This document shows, in pieces, positions 1 to 8,781 of a stretch of 64,000 nt of DNA. The notes below the pieces were generated by a model. That model was not told the origin of the DNA, did not search any database, and worked only from the letters and a program-made list of their open reading frames with translations. This DNA comes from Bacteroides xylanisolvens XB1A (GTDB taxonomy: Bacteria > Bacteroidota > Bacteroidia > Bacteroidales > Bacteroidaceae): NCBI RefSeq assembly GCF_000210075.1, contig NC_021017.1, positions 2,935,780-2,999,779 on the forward strand, given 5' to 3'. The translations under genes were made by a program, and so were the position numbers. The first letter of the stretch is position 1; each line of letters starts with the position of its first letter.

Positions 1-561
1 CTTGGGCAGGATCTTGCTGACGGCGAGTTGCTTCAGCTTTCAAATGTAAGTAATCATAGCTTTTCTGAGGAGGTTTACTTTGATGTAATCCGTAAGAAGA
101 CTGCCGCTCTTTTTGCTGCCTGTACGAAAGCTGCCGCTTTTTCGGTAGGTGTAGGGGAGGGAGAAGCCGAACTGGCTCGTTTGTTGGGCGAATATATTGG
201 TATCTGCTTTCAGATAAAAGATGATATTTTCGATTACTTTGATAATAGAGAGATTGGCAAACCAACAGGTAATGATATGCTTGAAGGTAAACTGACATTG
301 CCCGCTTTGTATGTATTGAACACGACAAAAAACGATGAGGCGCAGGAATTGGCAATCAAGGTAAAGGAGGGTGCAGCTACTCTCGATGAAATTGCTCATT
401 TGATCTCGTTTATCAAAGAAAATGGGGGCATTGAATATGCCGTTCAGACGATGAATATCTATAAGCAAAAGGCTTTTGATTTACTGGCTTCTTTGCCGGA
501 ATCTGATATTTGTGTAGCCCTCCGGGCTTACTTGGATTACGTGGTAGACCGCGAAAAATAA
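1..561 (+). CDS. Polyprenyl (trans-isoprenyl) diphosphate synthase, 3' part
   Basis: The reading frame is open from base 1, so the N-terminal part lies outside the window. The visible 186 residues match the C-terminal half of long-chain isoprenyl diphosphate synthases, which condense isopentenyl diphosphate onto an allylic substrate to make the quinone or undecaprenyl side chain. The second aspartate-rich motif, which binds Mg-diphosphate, is visible as QIKDDIFDYF, preceded by the helical KTAALFAACTKAAA segment. It ends in TAA at 559-561 and directly abuts the convergent DUF1266 gene, with no gap. The exact chain length, octaprenyl or other, cannot be told from this part. Confidence 0.9.
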   Translation, partial: LGQDLADGELLQLSNVSNHSFSEEVYFDVIRKKTAALFAACTKAAAFSVGVGEGEAELARLLGEYIGICFQIKDDIFDYFDNREIGKPTGNDMLEGKLTLPALYVLNTTKNDEAQELAIKVKEGAATLDEIAHLISFIKENGGIEYAVQTMNIYKQKAFDLLASLPESDICVALRAYLDYVVDREK

Positions 562-1242
562 TTACCTCCGGTGTTTGCCCAGAAGTGAATAGCACGATAA
601 TAATCGATCCCAATCTTCTATCTTTCCCGATTTCATCGCTTTTCCTAAAAGGAAACTCTTGTCTATTTCTTCAGCTGTATGAAGATCTAACGAACATAAT
701 TGGGCTGCTTGTTCTATGTACTTCCAGGCTTGTTCCTTGCTGATGTGCCCGCATGTTTGGGAGGCGCGCGCCAAGCTGACAAGCAATCCCATGTCCCATC
801 CGATAATCCCTTTTTCTAAGTCATTTATCCATATAATCGGGTCTCTTCTTTCTTCTGTATATTTCACGAATCTGTATAGATTCTTTCCTTGCTGAATGAA
901 GCGTTCTACTCCGAAAAAGCGCTTTTGGATGATACTTTCGAACTCGTTGATGTTCTCTGTGGAGAGTAAGTAGGGGAGCATAATCTGGTAGGAGACTCTG
1001 TCTCCTTCGTTAATCAGGAACTGGAATAATCCGGTGACGGACTCGGTATCGGTGCAGTGGAACTCTTCTGCCAGCAGTCTGGATAGCTTTTGCGGATGGA
1101 CTCCGGTCTCCATGGAGTTGAGATAGAAGCCTTGCAGTCCAGCTTCCATATAACCGATGCGTAGCCCCTTCTTTTTCTCTGTTCCGAGGATGAGATTCAG
1201 AGGGTTGTGATTGAATCGTAAGGTTCTTGTGTAAGCGTCCAT
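562..1242 (-). CDS. DUF1266 domain protein
   Basis: The protein has 226 residues from the start chosen here. The C-terminal half carries the pattern typical of DUF1266: GWDMGLLVSLAR, then GHISKEQAW, then an SFLLGKAM ending. The function of that family is unknown. An in-frame ATG lies 48 bases upstream (1290), but the ATG at 1242 follows GGAGG at 8-base spacing and starts MDAYTRTLRF, so it is preferred. No signal peptide or membrane segment is visible, so it is probably cytoplasmic. The stop codon touches that of the convergent polyprenyl synthase gene. Confidence 0.7.
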   Translation of the reverse strand: MDAYTRTLRFNHNPLNLILGTEKKKGLRIGYMEAGLQGFYLNSMETGVHPQKLSRLLAEEFHCTDTESVTGLFQFLINEGDRVSYQIMLPYLLSTENINEFESIIQKRFFGVERFIQQGKNLYRFVKYTEERRDPIIWINDLEKGIIGWDMGLLVSLARASQTCGHISKEQAWKYIEQAAQLCSLDLHTAEEIDKSFLLGKAMKSGKIEDWDRLLSCYSLLGKHRR

Positions 1243-1507
1243 CCTTAATACCTCCATAAAGTTCATGAAAAGCGTGAGAACTGTTGCCATGTATTTTCCT
1301 GAGGCTTCGGCAAGCCGTTATGAGTATACAAGCAACAGTCCCACGCTCCATTCGATATATAACAAAATTATATACATGAAGGTGCGTGAGACCCGTTTGC
1401 TTATTACCATTCATAACTTTGAATTTTGCCGAATTCCAGGAACTGGTAATAAATGAAACGTTCTCTAATATAACTAATTAGCTATATTTTCATCGCTAAA
1501 CCTTTTA

Positions 1508-1515
1508 CAAAGATA
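1508..1515 (-). promoter_or_regulatory. Possible -7 box for the DUF1266 gene
   Basis: The minus strand reads TATCTTTG, a match to the Bacteroides -7 consensus TAnnTTTG, about 265 bases before the DUF1266 start. No clear -33 TTTG lies at the usual distance, so the call is weak. The rest of 1243-1568 holds nothing else recognisable. Confidence 0.3.
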
Positions 1516-1568
1516 ATTATTTTTCCGAATTCTCCAGTAACTATCTTTAGTTTTTCTTAAATAAAAAA

Positions 1569-1606
1569 TACCGCGTCGATTCCCGTGATACGGGAGTCGC
1601 GCGGTA
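1569..1606 (-). terminator. Rho-independent terminator after deoC
   Basis: TACCGCG (1569-1575) pairs with CGCGGTA (1600-1606), and TCCCGT pairs with ACGGGA inside. On the minus strand the hairpin is followed by a T-rich run, as expected for termination of the deoC transcript, 35 bases after its stop. Confidence 0.8.
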
Positions 1607-1640
1607 AGGCGTATTTGATTGCTAATGTAGCCTTTAATTT

Positions 1641-2543
1641 TTAGAAGAACTTGATTTCTTCGCCTTTGATGTCGGAAAGGAGGAGGTTGGCTAAACGGCT
1701 GGTTCCCAAGCGGAACAGTTGGTTGTCAAGCCATTCTTCACCTAATAGTTCTTTTACAATAGTGTAGTAAATAATCGCATCGTTAACAGTGTTGATACCA
1801 CCTGCCGGTTTGAATCCAATCTTGTTTCCTGTCTTCTGATAGTATTCTTTGATAGCTTCACACATCACGTAAGCGGCTTCCGGCGTTGCGGCAGGCTGCT
1901 GCTTTCCGGTAGACGTCTTGATAAAGTCTGCGCCCGAATACATGGATAGGATAGAGGCTTTCTTGATGTTGGAAGCACTCTTTAATGCGCCTGTTTCGAG
2001 GATTACTTTAAGATGGTGTTCCTTGCAAACTTCTTTTAGTTCCTGTATTTCTTCGCACATTCCTTCGTAGTCTCCGCTAAGGAACTTGCCGATGGAAATC
2101 ACAATATCTATTTCGTCTGCACCGTCTGCAATGGCCAGTGCTGTTTCTGCCACTTTCACTTCAATGAATGTCTGTGAAGAGGGGAAACCTCCTGATACAC
2201 AGGCGATATTGACTCCGTCTACTTCCAGCGTGTTTTTAACGATGGCTGCAAAGTTGGGGTACACACAGATGGCTGCTACGTTTTTCAGATCAGGATATTC
2301 GTCGTCAAACTGATTGACTTTTTCAGTAAAGTGCATCACGCTTTCGTCGCTGTCCGTACTGTTCAGGGTGGTCAGATCAATGCAGTTGAACAGGAATTTC
2401 TTAACGTCTTCCGTGTTGTTCTCCGGCACTTTTTTCTCAATCAATTCAGCTACGCGAGCTTGAATATCTGCATCGCTCAGATTGGTATTATACTTTGCCA
2501 ATGCGGCCTTGTACTTGTTGGGCTGTGAGTTATTCTCTTCCAT
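1641..2543 (-). CDS. deoC: Deoxyribose-phosphate aldolase
   Basis: This 300-residue protein cleaves 2-deoxyribose 5-phosphate to glyceraldehyde 3-phosphate and acetaldehyde in deoxynucleoside catabolism. Class I aldolase motifs are visible: the Schiff-base Lys in FIKTSTGK (K209), the second active-site Lys in GFKPAGGI (K245), and the proton-relay acidic cluster in GADEIDIV (about 141-148). The N-terminal extension of about 50 residues makes it longer than E. coli DeoC (about 260). The start overlaps the end of the preceding pyrophosphohydrolase gene by 14 bases, so the two are co-transcribed. A hairpin terminator follows. Confidence 0.95.
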   Translation of the reverse strand: MEENNSQPNKYKAALAKYNTNLSDADIQARVAELIEKKVPENNTEDVKKFLFNCIDLTTLNSTDSDESVMHFTEKVNQFDDEYPDLKNVAAICVYPNFAAIVKNTLEVDGVNIACVSGGFPSSQTFIEVKVAETALAIADGADEIDIVISIGKFLSGDYEGMCEEIQELKEVCKEHHLKVILETGALKSASNIKKASILSMYSGADFIKTSTGKQQPAATPEAAYVMCEAIKEYYQKTGNKIGFKPAGGINTVNDAIIYYTIVKELLGEEWLDNQLFRLGTSRLANLLLSDIKGEEIKFF

Positions 2544-2868
2544 GATCTTTCAGTTTTGGGTTGTTGATATGTCTTTTATTATCTCGTTTCGTTTTCTTCT
2601 CCATGCTTTTCCGGAAAGCGTCAGTGATGTCTACTCCCGTCTGGTTGGCGATGCAGAGAAGCACCCATAAGACGTCTGCTATCTCTTCATCTATGTTGTC
2701 TTTTTCTCCTTCCTTGAAGGATTGGTCGCCATATTTGCGGGCCATGACACGGGCCAGTTCTCCTACTTCTTCCGTCAGGACTACCATATTGGTCAACTCG
2801 CTGAAGTAGCGGACACCGTATGTTTTCACCCATTGGTCCACTTGTTTCTGTGCTTCTTCCAGAGTCAT
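2530..2868 (-). CDS. MazG-like nucleotide pyrophosphohydrolase
   Basis: This is a 112-residue single-domain all-alpha NTP pyrophosphohydrolase. The family hydrolyses NTPs or dNTPs to NMP and pyrophosphate and can act in nucleotide housecleaning. Mg-binding acidic motifs are visible: EEVGELARVMA, then the EEIADVLWVL helix carrying the E-x-x-D type signature. It overlaps deoC by 14 bases and follows dtd by 39 bases, which suggests a small minus-strand operon dtd-mazG-deoC devoted to damaged or surplus metabolites. Substrate is not predictable. Confidence 0.85.
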   Translation of the reverse strand: MTLEEAQKQVDQWVKTYGVRYFSELTNMVVLTEEVGELARVMARKYGDQSFKEGEKDNIDEEIADVLWVLLCIANQTGVDITDAFRKSMEKKTKRDNKRHINNPKLKDHGRE

Positions 2869-2907
2869 TTTTTTAATGATTAGTGATTAATGATTAGTAT
2901 GGAATAT

Positions 2908-3360
2908 CTATTCTTTGTTTTTGGTATCCATGCATATAGTAACAGGACCGTCGTTTAAAAGTTCAACTTTCATGTCTGCTCCGAAGATTCCTGTGCCTAT
3001 TTCTTTTCCCAGTGCACCGCTTAAATCTTTGCAGAATTGCTCGTAGAGTGGGATAGAGATATCCGGTTTGGCAGCTTTGATGTAGGAGGGGCGATTTCCC
3101 TTTTTGGTAGAAGCGTGTAGCGTGAACTGGCTGATAACTAAAATTTCGCCTCCATCTTCTAAAATAGACTTGTTCATCACCCCATTTTCATCGTCGAAGA
3201 TACGTAGATTTACTATCTTTTTGCAGAGCCAGTCGATGTCTTCCTGCCCGTCTGATTCTTCGATGCCAACTAATATCAGCATCCCCTTTCCGATGGACGA
3301 TTTGCAGTGTCCTTCAATGGTTACTGACGCATGGCTTACCCGTTGTATAACTATTCGCAT
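2908..3360 (-). CDS. dtd: D-aminoacyl-tRNA deacylase (D-Tyr-tRNA deacylase)
   Basis: This 150-residue protein removes D-amino acids and mischarged Gly/Ala from tRNA. The length is standard for DTD. Both family signatures are visible: SQFTLHA, with the catalytic-site Ser/Gln/Thr, and the C-terminal NDGPVTICMDT carrying the cross-subunit Gly-Pro motif that excludes L-amino acids. The start MRIVIQRVSHASV is typical. It lies upstream of the MazG-like gene on the same strand. Confidence 0.95.
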   Translation of the reverse strand: MRIVIQRVSHASVTIEGHCKSSIGKGMLILVGIEESDGQEDIDWLCKKIVNLRIFDDENGVMNKSILEDGGEILVISQFTLHASTKKGNRPSYIKAAKPDISIPLYEQFCKDLSGALGKEIGTGIFGADMKVELLNDGPVTICMDTKNKE

Positions 3361-3485
3361 TGTTATTTATTCTATTTCGTGGTTAGGAAAGGCAAATTTA
3401 CAAAATTCGAAAGAGAAAACGGTGTGTTGGCAGGAAAATATTATAAGGTTTTGCCGAAAGCTTTAATGGTTTATTATTTAGGCAT

Positions 3486-3558
3486 GGATTATACAGATTG
3501 AAAGGATAATGCGGTTTTTAGTAATTTAACCGTGAAATCCGTGCAATCTGTGTAATCC
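3486..3558. repeat. Long imperfect inverted repeat between dtd and uvrC
   Basis: GGATTATACAGATTG (3486-3500) and CAATCTGTGTAATCC (3544-3558) are complementary in 14 of 15 positions, with about 43 bases between. The right arm sits in a run of related ATCCGTG/ATCTGTG units. It lies just past the stop codon of uvrC on the minus strand, so it may work as a transcript 3' end. From memory, similar GTGTAATCCG strings occur between genes in other Bacteroidales. Confidence 0.6.
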
Positions 3559-3605
3559 GCGGCTAAAAATGATAGAAAGATAACTGACTCCATTCCGCCG
3601 GCTTC

Positions 3606-5450
3606 TTATTCATTTTTTGATGATTCATTGCTTAATCCCTCTTTTACGGTCTTGGCTTTCGCTTCTCCGATGATAGCGGCAATCTCCTCAAAAGAGGTTT
3701 CTTTTATTCGTTTTACGCTCTTAAACTCTTTCAAAAGTGCTGTTTTTGTCTTTTCTCCGATACCTTTGATGGTATCCAGTGCGGACGCAACTTGTCGTTT
3801 GCTGCGTTTATCACGATGGAAACTAATAGCAAAACGGTGTACTTCATCCTGAATCTGTGTCAGCAGACGGAATAATGGGCTTTGCTGTTTGATACCAATC
3901 GTCTGCGGAGGAAATCCAAAAAGCAGCTCCGATGTGCGGTGGCGGTTGTCCTTTGCCAGTCCGGCAATAGGAATAGCCAGATTCAGTTCGTCTTCAATGA
4001 CTTCTCTGACGACCTCCATTTGACCTTTTCCGCCATCAGTGATAATCAGGTCGGGTAGAGGAGAATTCTCTTCGATAGCGCGTTGATAACGCCTTCTGAC
4101 GACCTCTTTCATGGAAGCATAGTCATCAGGCCCTACAACCGTCTTTATATTGTATTTCCGGTAATCTTTCTTTGATGGCTTGGCCTTCTTAAATACAACA
4201 CAGGCTGCCACGGCATCAGAACCCTGTATGTTTGAGTTATCAAAACACTCGATTTGTAGCGGCGGTCTTTCCAAATGCAACTCTTGCTGAATTTCTTTCA
4301 TTAAACGCATACTCCTTTGTTCCGGATTCAGCTTTTCTGTCTGTTTTAGGCGGTCGGCCTTGTACTGTTTCACGTTTAGAACCGAAAGATCCAGCAATTT
4401 CTTCTTATCTCCCCGCTGTGGAACGGTAAATACGATATTGTTTAACTCCAAATCGAGTTCAAAAGGCACTATAATCTCTCTGGACTGGCTTTTATAGCGT
4501 TCCCGCATTTCAATAATACCAAGCGTCAAAAGTTCCTCTTTTGATTCGTTCAGCTTCTTTTTATATTCGAACGTGAAAGCCTGATTGATGGCGCCGTTTG
4601 TGATGTGCAGATAATTGATGAAAGCAGAGTTCGACTCGTCCTCTTCGATTGAGAATACATCGATATTGTGCAATACAGCACTTACTACCTCTGATTTGGA
4701 GCGGTAACTCTCTATCAGGAGATATTTCTCTTTCACTTTCTGCGCCTCTTCAAACTTCATTTCGGCTGCCAACGTCTGCATCTTTTCCAGCAACATACGG
4801 CTGATATCTTGTGTATTCCCTTTCAGGATTTCCTTGATTTCATCTATGTTTTTGAGATATTCTTCCTGTGATTGCAACCCGATGCATGGCCCGGCGCAGT
4901 TTTTTATATGATATTCCAGACATACATTAAATTTGCCCGCCCGTATGTTTTCCGGACTTAGGTTTAAATTGCATGTGCGCAAGGGATATAAATGCTTTAT
5001 CAGGTCTAATACCGCATACATTGATGGAATGTGACTGTACGGGCCATAATAAGACGAACCGTTCCTGATAACCTTTCTTGTTTTGAAGATTCTCGGAAAG
5101 TACTCATTCTGCACGCAAATAGAAGGGTAGGTCTTGTCGTCCTTTAACAGAACGTTGTAGCGCGGCTTATATTTCTTTATCAGATTATTCTCCAGCAATA
5201 ACGCATCTTCTTCTGTGTTGACTACGATATAGCGAATATCAGCGATTTTACTGACCAATACTCGTGTCTTTCCCGGCTCATGCTCTTTGCTGAAATAAGA
5301 ATAGACTCTTTTCTTTAGATTTTTTGCCTTTCCAACGTATATAATCGTTCCTTCCGTATTCAGGTATTGGTAAATACCCGGTTTCTCGGGAAGGTTGGCT
5401 ACAATCCCTTTCAAATATTCATTGGTTTTGCTTTCCGGTTCTACATTCAT
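3606..5450 (-). CDS. uvrC: UvrABC excinuclease subunit C
   Basis: This 614-residue protein makes both incisions in nucleotide excision repair, after UvrA/UvrB load on damage. Domains in order: GIY-YIG nuclease at about residues 21-100 (PGIYQYL ... IIYVGKAKNLKKR), a Cys cluster (CNLN ... CLEYHIKNCAGPC) of the kind reported to hold an Fe-S cluster, the UvrB-binding UVR helix pair (AAEMKFEEAQKVKEKY), the RNase H-like 5' endonuclease (IECFDNSNIQGSDAV, LIITDGGKGQ, HRFAISFHR), and C-terminal helix-hairpin-helix repeats (ALDTIKGIGEKTKTALL). All are intact and the length is normal. It is followed at 69 bases by apt upstream on the same strand. Confidence 0.97.
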   Translation of the reverse strand: MNVEPESKTNEYLKGIVANLPEKPGIYQYLNTEGTIIYVGKAKNLKKRVYSYFSKEHEPGKTRVLVSKIADIRYIVVNTEEDALLLENNLIKKYKPRYNVLLKDDKTYPSICVQNEYFPRIFKTRKVIRNGSSYYGPYSHIPSMYAVLDLIKHLYPLRTCNLNLSPENIRAGKFNVCLEYHIKNCAGPCIGLQSQEEYLKNIDEIKEILKGNTQDISRMLLEKMQTLAAEMKFEEAQKVKEKYLLIESYRSKSEVVSAVLHNIDVFSIEEDESNSAFINYLHITNGAINQAFTFEYKKKLNESKEELLTLGIIEMRERYKSQSREIIVPFELDLELNNIVFTVPQRGDKKKLLDLSVLNVKQYKADRLKQTEKLNPEQRSMRLMKEIQQELHLERPPLQIECFDNSNIQGSDAVAACVVFKKAKPSKKDYRKYNIKTVVGPDDYASMKEVVRRRYQRAIEENSPLPDLIITDGGKGQMEVVREVIEDELNLAIPIAGLAKDNRHRTSELLFGFPPQTIGIKQQSPLFRLLTQIQDEVHRFAISFHRDKRSKRQVASALDTIKGIGEKTKTALLKEFKSVKRIKETSFEEIAAIIGEAKAKTVKEGLSNESSKNE

Positions 5451-5519
5451 AATCGTTAGGTATGAGAGATCGCTAGCTGCTTACTTTTGACACATTCTCT
5501 GCAAATAGATGCAAATCCT

Positions 5520-6050
5520 TTATAAAGTCAATACCGATTCTACTTCTACGTCGTCTCCGAATACTGATTTTCCATTCAGTTCTTTCAACTCAATGATGAA
5601 GTTTACATATACCTTTTTAGGTTTTAATCTTTTCACTAATTCACAAGCCGCTTTCATCGTGCCTCCTGTTGCCAGCAAGTCGTCGTGTAATAGAACTACA
5701 TCATTCTCATCCAGTGCGTCTTTGTGAATTTGCACGGTGTCCTTTCCGTATTCCTTGTCGTAGCTTTCTTCAATTGTTTCTGCAGGGAGCTTGCCGGGCT
5801 TGCGGATAGGAATGAAACCGGCGTTCAGGCGGGTGGCTAAAATCGGTCCCATGATGAAGCCCCTTGATTCTATTCCTACTACTTTGGTGATCCCTTTATC
5901 CTTATACATATCAAACATAATGTTTGATAATTCTTGCAGGCACCATGGATCTTTGAATAGGGTGGTGACATCGTAGAACAGGATTCCGGGGATCGGGAAA
6001 TCGGGTACTTCCCGAATACTTTTGATTAGTGTTTCTTTGCTCATAATCAT
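5520..6050 (-). CDS. apt: Adenine phosphoribosyltransferase
   Basis: This 176-residue protein converts adenine plus PRPP to AMP in purine salvage. The PRPP-binding motif is visible as VVLLHDDLLATGGTMKAA; the usual VDD is HDD here. The ESRGF purine-site signature is also present. Two in-frame ATGs (6050 and 6044) are possible starts, giving MIMSKETL or MSKETL. It lies between uvrC and mnmG on the same strand, and the parS-like palindrome sits 28 bases upstream. Confidence 0.95.
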   Translation of the reverse strand: MIMSKETLIKSIREVPDFPIPGILFYDVTTLFKDPWCLQELSNIMFDMYKDKGITKVVGIESRGFIMGPILATRLNAGFIPIRKPGKLPAETIEESYDKEYGKDTVQIHKDALDENDVVLLHDDLLATGGTMKAACELVKRLKPKKVYVNFIIELKELNGKSVFGDDVEVESVLTL

Positions 6051-6077
6051 TGAATTATATCGTTTCTTTAAATGATT

Positions 6078-6093
6078 TGTTTCACGTGAAACG
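6078..6093. other. parS-like centromere site (ParB binding)
   Basis: TGTTTCACGTGAAACG differs from the canonical bacterial parS sequence TGTTTCACGTGAAACA only in its last base, and the inner 14 bases are a perfect palindrome. ParB loads at such sites near the replication origin to organise chromosome segregation. The site sits in the 50-base gap between apt and mnmG. mnmG (gidA) is often near oriC in bacteria, which supports the call. No parA/parB genes are in the window. Confidence 0.75.
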
Positions 6094-6100
6094 TTGCCGC

Positions 6101-7987
6101 CTATCGTCCCGAAAGCACGAGCAGTACGTTGATGTCGCTTGGGGAGACTCCTGGAATTCTGCTCGCTTGCGCAATCGTTTCCGGATCTATCTTTACCAAC
6201 TTTTGCCGAGCTTCGGTGGATAGGGATTGAATGGTAGAATAATCAAATTTTCCTTTGATCTTTATGCTCTCCAATCGTGCCAGCTTTTCAGCAATCATTC
6301 GTTCTCTGTCAATGTATCCTTGATACTTGATTAAGATTTCAGCAGCTTCGAGAATCTCTTCTTTCCGATCCTGATCCGAACTTGTCGCTTTCTCCAGTTC
6401 CCGCTGAAACGCCGGAACGTATTCTGTTATATTCTCGATTGTCACTTGCGGACGATTCAGAATCTCTATCAACTTGCATCCCTGACGCAGGGGAGTTGTT
6501 CCTATCTTTTCGAGAGCATCATTAATTAATGCCGGTTTCATCGAATAGTTGCGTGCGAAAGAAACGATTTGTTCCACGGCTTCTTTCTTGCTTTTTACCA
6601 GTTGATAGCGATCTTCCTTTGCCAATCCGAGCTTAAACGCTTTTTCTGTCAGGCGCATATCGGCGTCATCCATACGAAGCAAAATACGATATTCTGCACG
6701 GGAGGTAAACATACGGTAGGGCTCATCCACACCTTTGGTAACCAAATCGTCGATTAATACGCCAATATATGCTTCGTCGCGGGCCAGAGTAAAGGCTTCT
6801 CCACCGTGGCAGTTGATATGCGCATTGATGCCGGCTATCAATCCTTGTCCTCCTGCTTCCTCATATCCGGTAGTGCCGTTCACTTGTCCGGCAAAGAACA
6901 GGTTTTTGATAATCTTCGATTCCAACGTATGTTTTAATTGGGTCGGATCGAAGTAGTCATATTCGATAGCATATCCCGGACGATAGATAACCAGATCTTT
7001 GAAAGCCGGGATTTGTTTCAGTGCCGCAATTTGTATTTCCATCGGAAGTGAAGAAGAGAATCCATTAAGATACAACTCTTGTGTTGTTTCTCCTTCCGGT
7101 TCCAGGAATAACTGGTGCTGGTCTTTATCGGGGAAAGTAACAATCTTGGTTTCTATGCTCGGGCAATAGCGTGGTCCGATACTTTGTATCTGTCCGTTGA
7201 ACAGTGGAGAATCCGGCAAACCTTCACGCAGAATCCGGTGTACTTCTTCATTGGTGTAGCACGTCCAGCATTGAAGTTGCTTTAAGTGGTGCGTGCTGGT
7301 ATTCATGAAGGAGAACTTGTGGAAGTCACATTCGCCGGCTTGTGTATCCATTTGGTCAAAATGAACGCTGCGCGCATCGATTCGTACCGGAGTACCGGTT
7401 TTCATTCTTCCGTAGGTGATGCCGTGACGGGCGATGGATTCGGTCAATTGATAAGAAGCTGGTTCGGCCATTCTTCCTCCCGGTAATTGATGGCGACCTA
7501 CGTGCATCAGTCCGTTGAGGAAAGTGCCTGCGGTGAGCACAATGCATTTCGCTTTGAAGGTGACACCCCACGCAGTGACCAATCCGGTAGCCTCACCGTT
7601 TTCAACGAGCAGTTCGCATACTGTATCTTGCCAGATATGAAGGTTGGGTGTATTTTCTAGTTTCTCCCGCCAGGACCAAATGAACTTAGCCCGGTCGCAT
7701 TGGGCGCGGGGACTCCACATGGCAGGGCCTTTCGAACGGTTTAGAATTCGGAACTGAATGGCTGTTTCATCTGTCACCAATCCCATCTGTCCACCCAGTG
7801 CATCTATTTCACGTACAATTTGTCCTTTGGCGATTCCTCCTACAGCCGGGTTGCAACTCATCTGCCCAATCTTGTTCATGTCCATAGTAATGAGACAAGT
7901 CTTGGAACCTAAATTAGCTGCGGCAGCCGCTGCTTCACAACCAGCATGTCCGGCACCAATTACAATTACGTCGTACTTAAAATCCAT
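6101..7987 (-). CDS. mnmG: tRNA uridine-5-carboxymethylaminomethyl modification enzyme MnmG (GidA)
   Basis: This FAD protein works with MnmE to install the cmnm5 group on wobble U34 of certain tRNAs. The Rossmann FAD motif is visible right at the start (VIVIGAGHAGCEAA), followed by the family motifs MSCNPAVGG, GRMKTGTPVR and NGTTGYEEAGGQG. The usual length of about 628 residues is obtained with the start at 7987 (MDFKYDVIV). The longer frame from 8017 would begin inside the -7 promoter box, so it is rejected. It ends in TAG just before the parS-like site. Confidence 0.96.
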   Translation of the reverse strand: MDFKYDVIVIGAGHAGCEAAAAAANLGSKTCLITMDMNKIGQMSCNPAVGGIAKGQIVREIDALGGQMGLVTDETAIQFRILNRSKGPAMWSPRAQCDRAKFIWSWREKLENTPNLHIWQDTVCELLVENGEATGLVTAWGVTFKAKCIVLTAGTFLNGLMHVGRHQLPGGRMAEPASYQLTESIARHGITYGRMKTGTPVRIDARSVHFDQMDTQAGECDFHKFSFMNTSTHHLKQLQCWTCYTNEEVHRILREGLPDSPLFNGQIQSIGPRYCPSIETKIVTFPDKDQHQLFLEPEGETTQELYLNGFSSSLPMEIQIAALKQIPAFKDLVIYRPGYAIEYDYFDPTQLKHTLESKIIKNLFFAGQVNGTTGYEEAGGQGLIAGINAHINCHGGEAFTLARDEAYIGVLIDDLVTKGVDEPYRMFTSRAEYRILLRMDDADMRLTEKAFKLGLAKEDRYQLVKSKKEAVEQIVSFARNYSMKPALINDALEKIGTTPLRQGCKLIEILNRPQVTIENITEYVPAFQRELEKATSSDQDRKEEILEAAEILIKYQGYIDRERMIAEKLARLESIKIKGKFDYSTIQSLSTEARQKLVKIDPETIAQASRIPGVSPSDINVLLVLSGR

Positions 7988-8014
7988 TCCTATCTTATTT
8001 ATTATCAAACGCTG

Positions 8015-8022
8015 CAAAGTTA
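8015..8022 (-). promoter_or_regulatory. mnmG: -7 box of the mnmG promoter
   Basis: The minus strand reads TAACTTTG, a full match to TAnnTTTG, 28 bases before the chosen ATG. The -33 region has no good TTTG. Its position argues for the downstream start codon of mnmG. Confidence 0.5.
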
Positions 8023-8402
8023 CGGAAAAGTTGTGAGACTTGTATCTTCAAGCTGTTTTTGCTTCTGAAAATCCGGGGAGGAATCCGGTTTGACTGAAAA
8101 AATCGCCGTAATTTTGAGTTAGAAATATGCAGATTGTTCGAAAATAGGCCGCTTATTGTTTTTTGTGATTGTATGTTTTTGAATAGAATGGTAATAGATT
8201 GTGTTTTAAATTCCCTGTTTTGCTTTCTTTTTGTTAGTTGTGCGCTTGCTCAATTATGAATGCAACTAGAGAGTAAAAGGAAAGATTTGTTGAAAAGACG
8301 GATTGTTGTGGGAATAAACGTAAGGTTTACACTCAAAATCTACCCTACGTCTTGACATAAGTCAAAAAAATAAATCTGAATGTAATTTTTTGCATGATGG
8401 CT
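8023..8402. other. AT-rich intergenic DNA, no gene seen
   Basis: This stretch upstream of mnmG and of the small-RNA promoter has no plausible reading frame or clear repeat. It is AT-rich with no feature that can be supported. Confidence 0.5.
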
Positions 8403-8433
8403 TTTGTTGTTTTTGCAAACAGCTATACCTTTG
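8403..8433 (+). promoter_or_regulatory. Bacteroides-type promoter for a candidate small RNA
   Basis: A -33 TTTG (8403-8406) is separated by 19 bases from TACCTTTG (8426-8433), an exact fit to the Bacteroides primary-sigma consensus. There is no reading frame downstream, only structured sequence and a terminator. Confidence 0.7.
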
Positions 8434-8439
8434 CAGTGT

Positions 8440-8672
8440 AGTTGTGAAACTACTTATATTTTAGGTATTAGAAAAAGGTAATAATTAAAAGGTGTTAGTT
8501 TATAAAATTAAGGTATTAGATTTTAAGATTAGTTTTTAGGAAAAAGATTGTTTTGATTAGGTATTAGGAGAAAGACGTTTTCAGGTAAAGAGTAAATGAA
8601 AGATGAAGAAAAAGAAGAATCCCATTTATGGGGATTCTTTAAAGGTGGAGCGGAATGATTCGCTCTTTTTTT
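8440..8672 (+). ncRNA. Candidate intergenic small RNA
   Basis: A transcript of about 230 bases is predicted from the strong promoter at 8403-8433 to the T-run at 8666-8672. It begins with an AT-rich part containing several copies of the string GGTATTAG. It then holds the hairpin AAGAATCCC/GGGATTCTT (about 8610-8636) and ends in a terminator hairpin. No coding potential is seen. This is inferred from signals only. Confidence 0.45.
8648..8672 (+). terminator. Rho-independent terminator of the candidate small RNA
   Basis: GAGCG (8648-8652) pairs with CGCTC (8661-8665), followed directly by a run of T. Confidence 0.65.
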
Positions 8673-8781
8673 GTGCCCTTTCATTTCCAACTATTATTTT
8701 CTTTTGCTTCTCATTTGAACTGTATGGTAAGCTCGTTCGAGTTTCTTTTGGGGCAATTTGTTATTTGCCTGGATTCAATTA

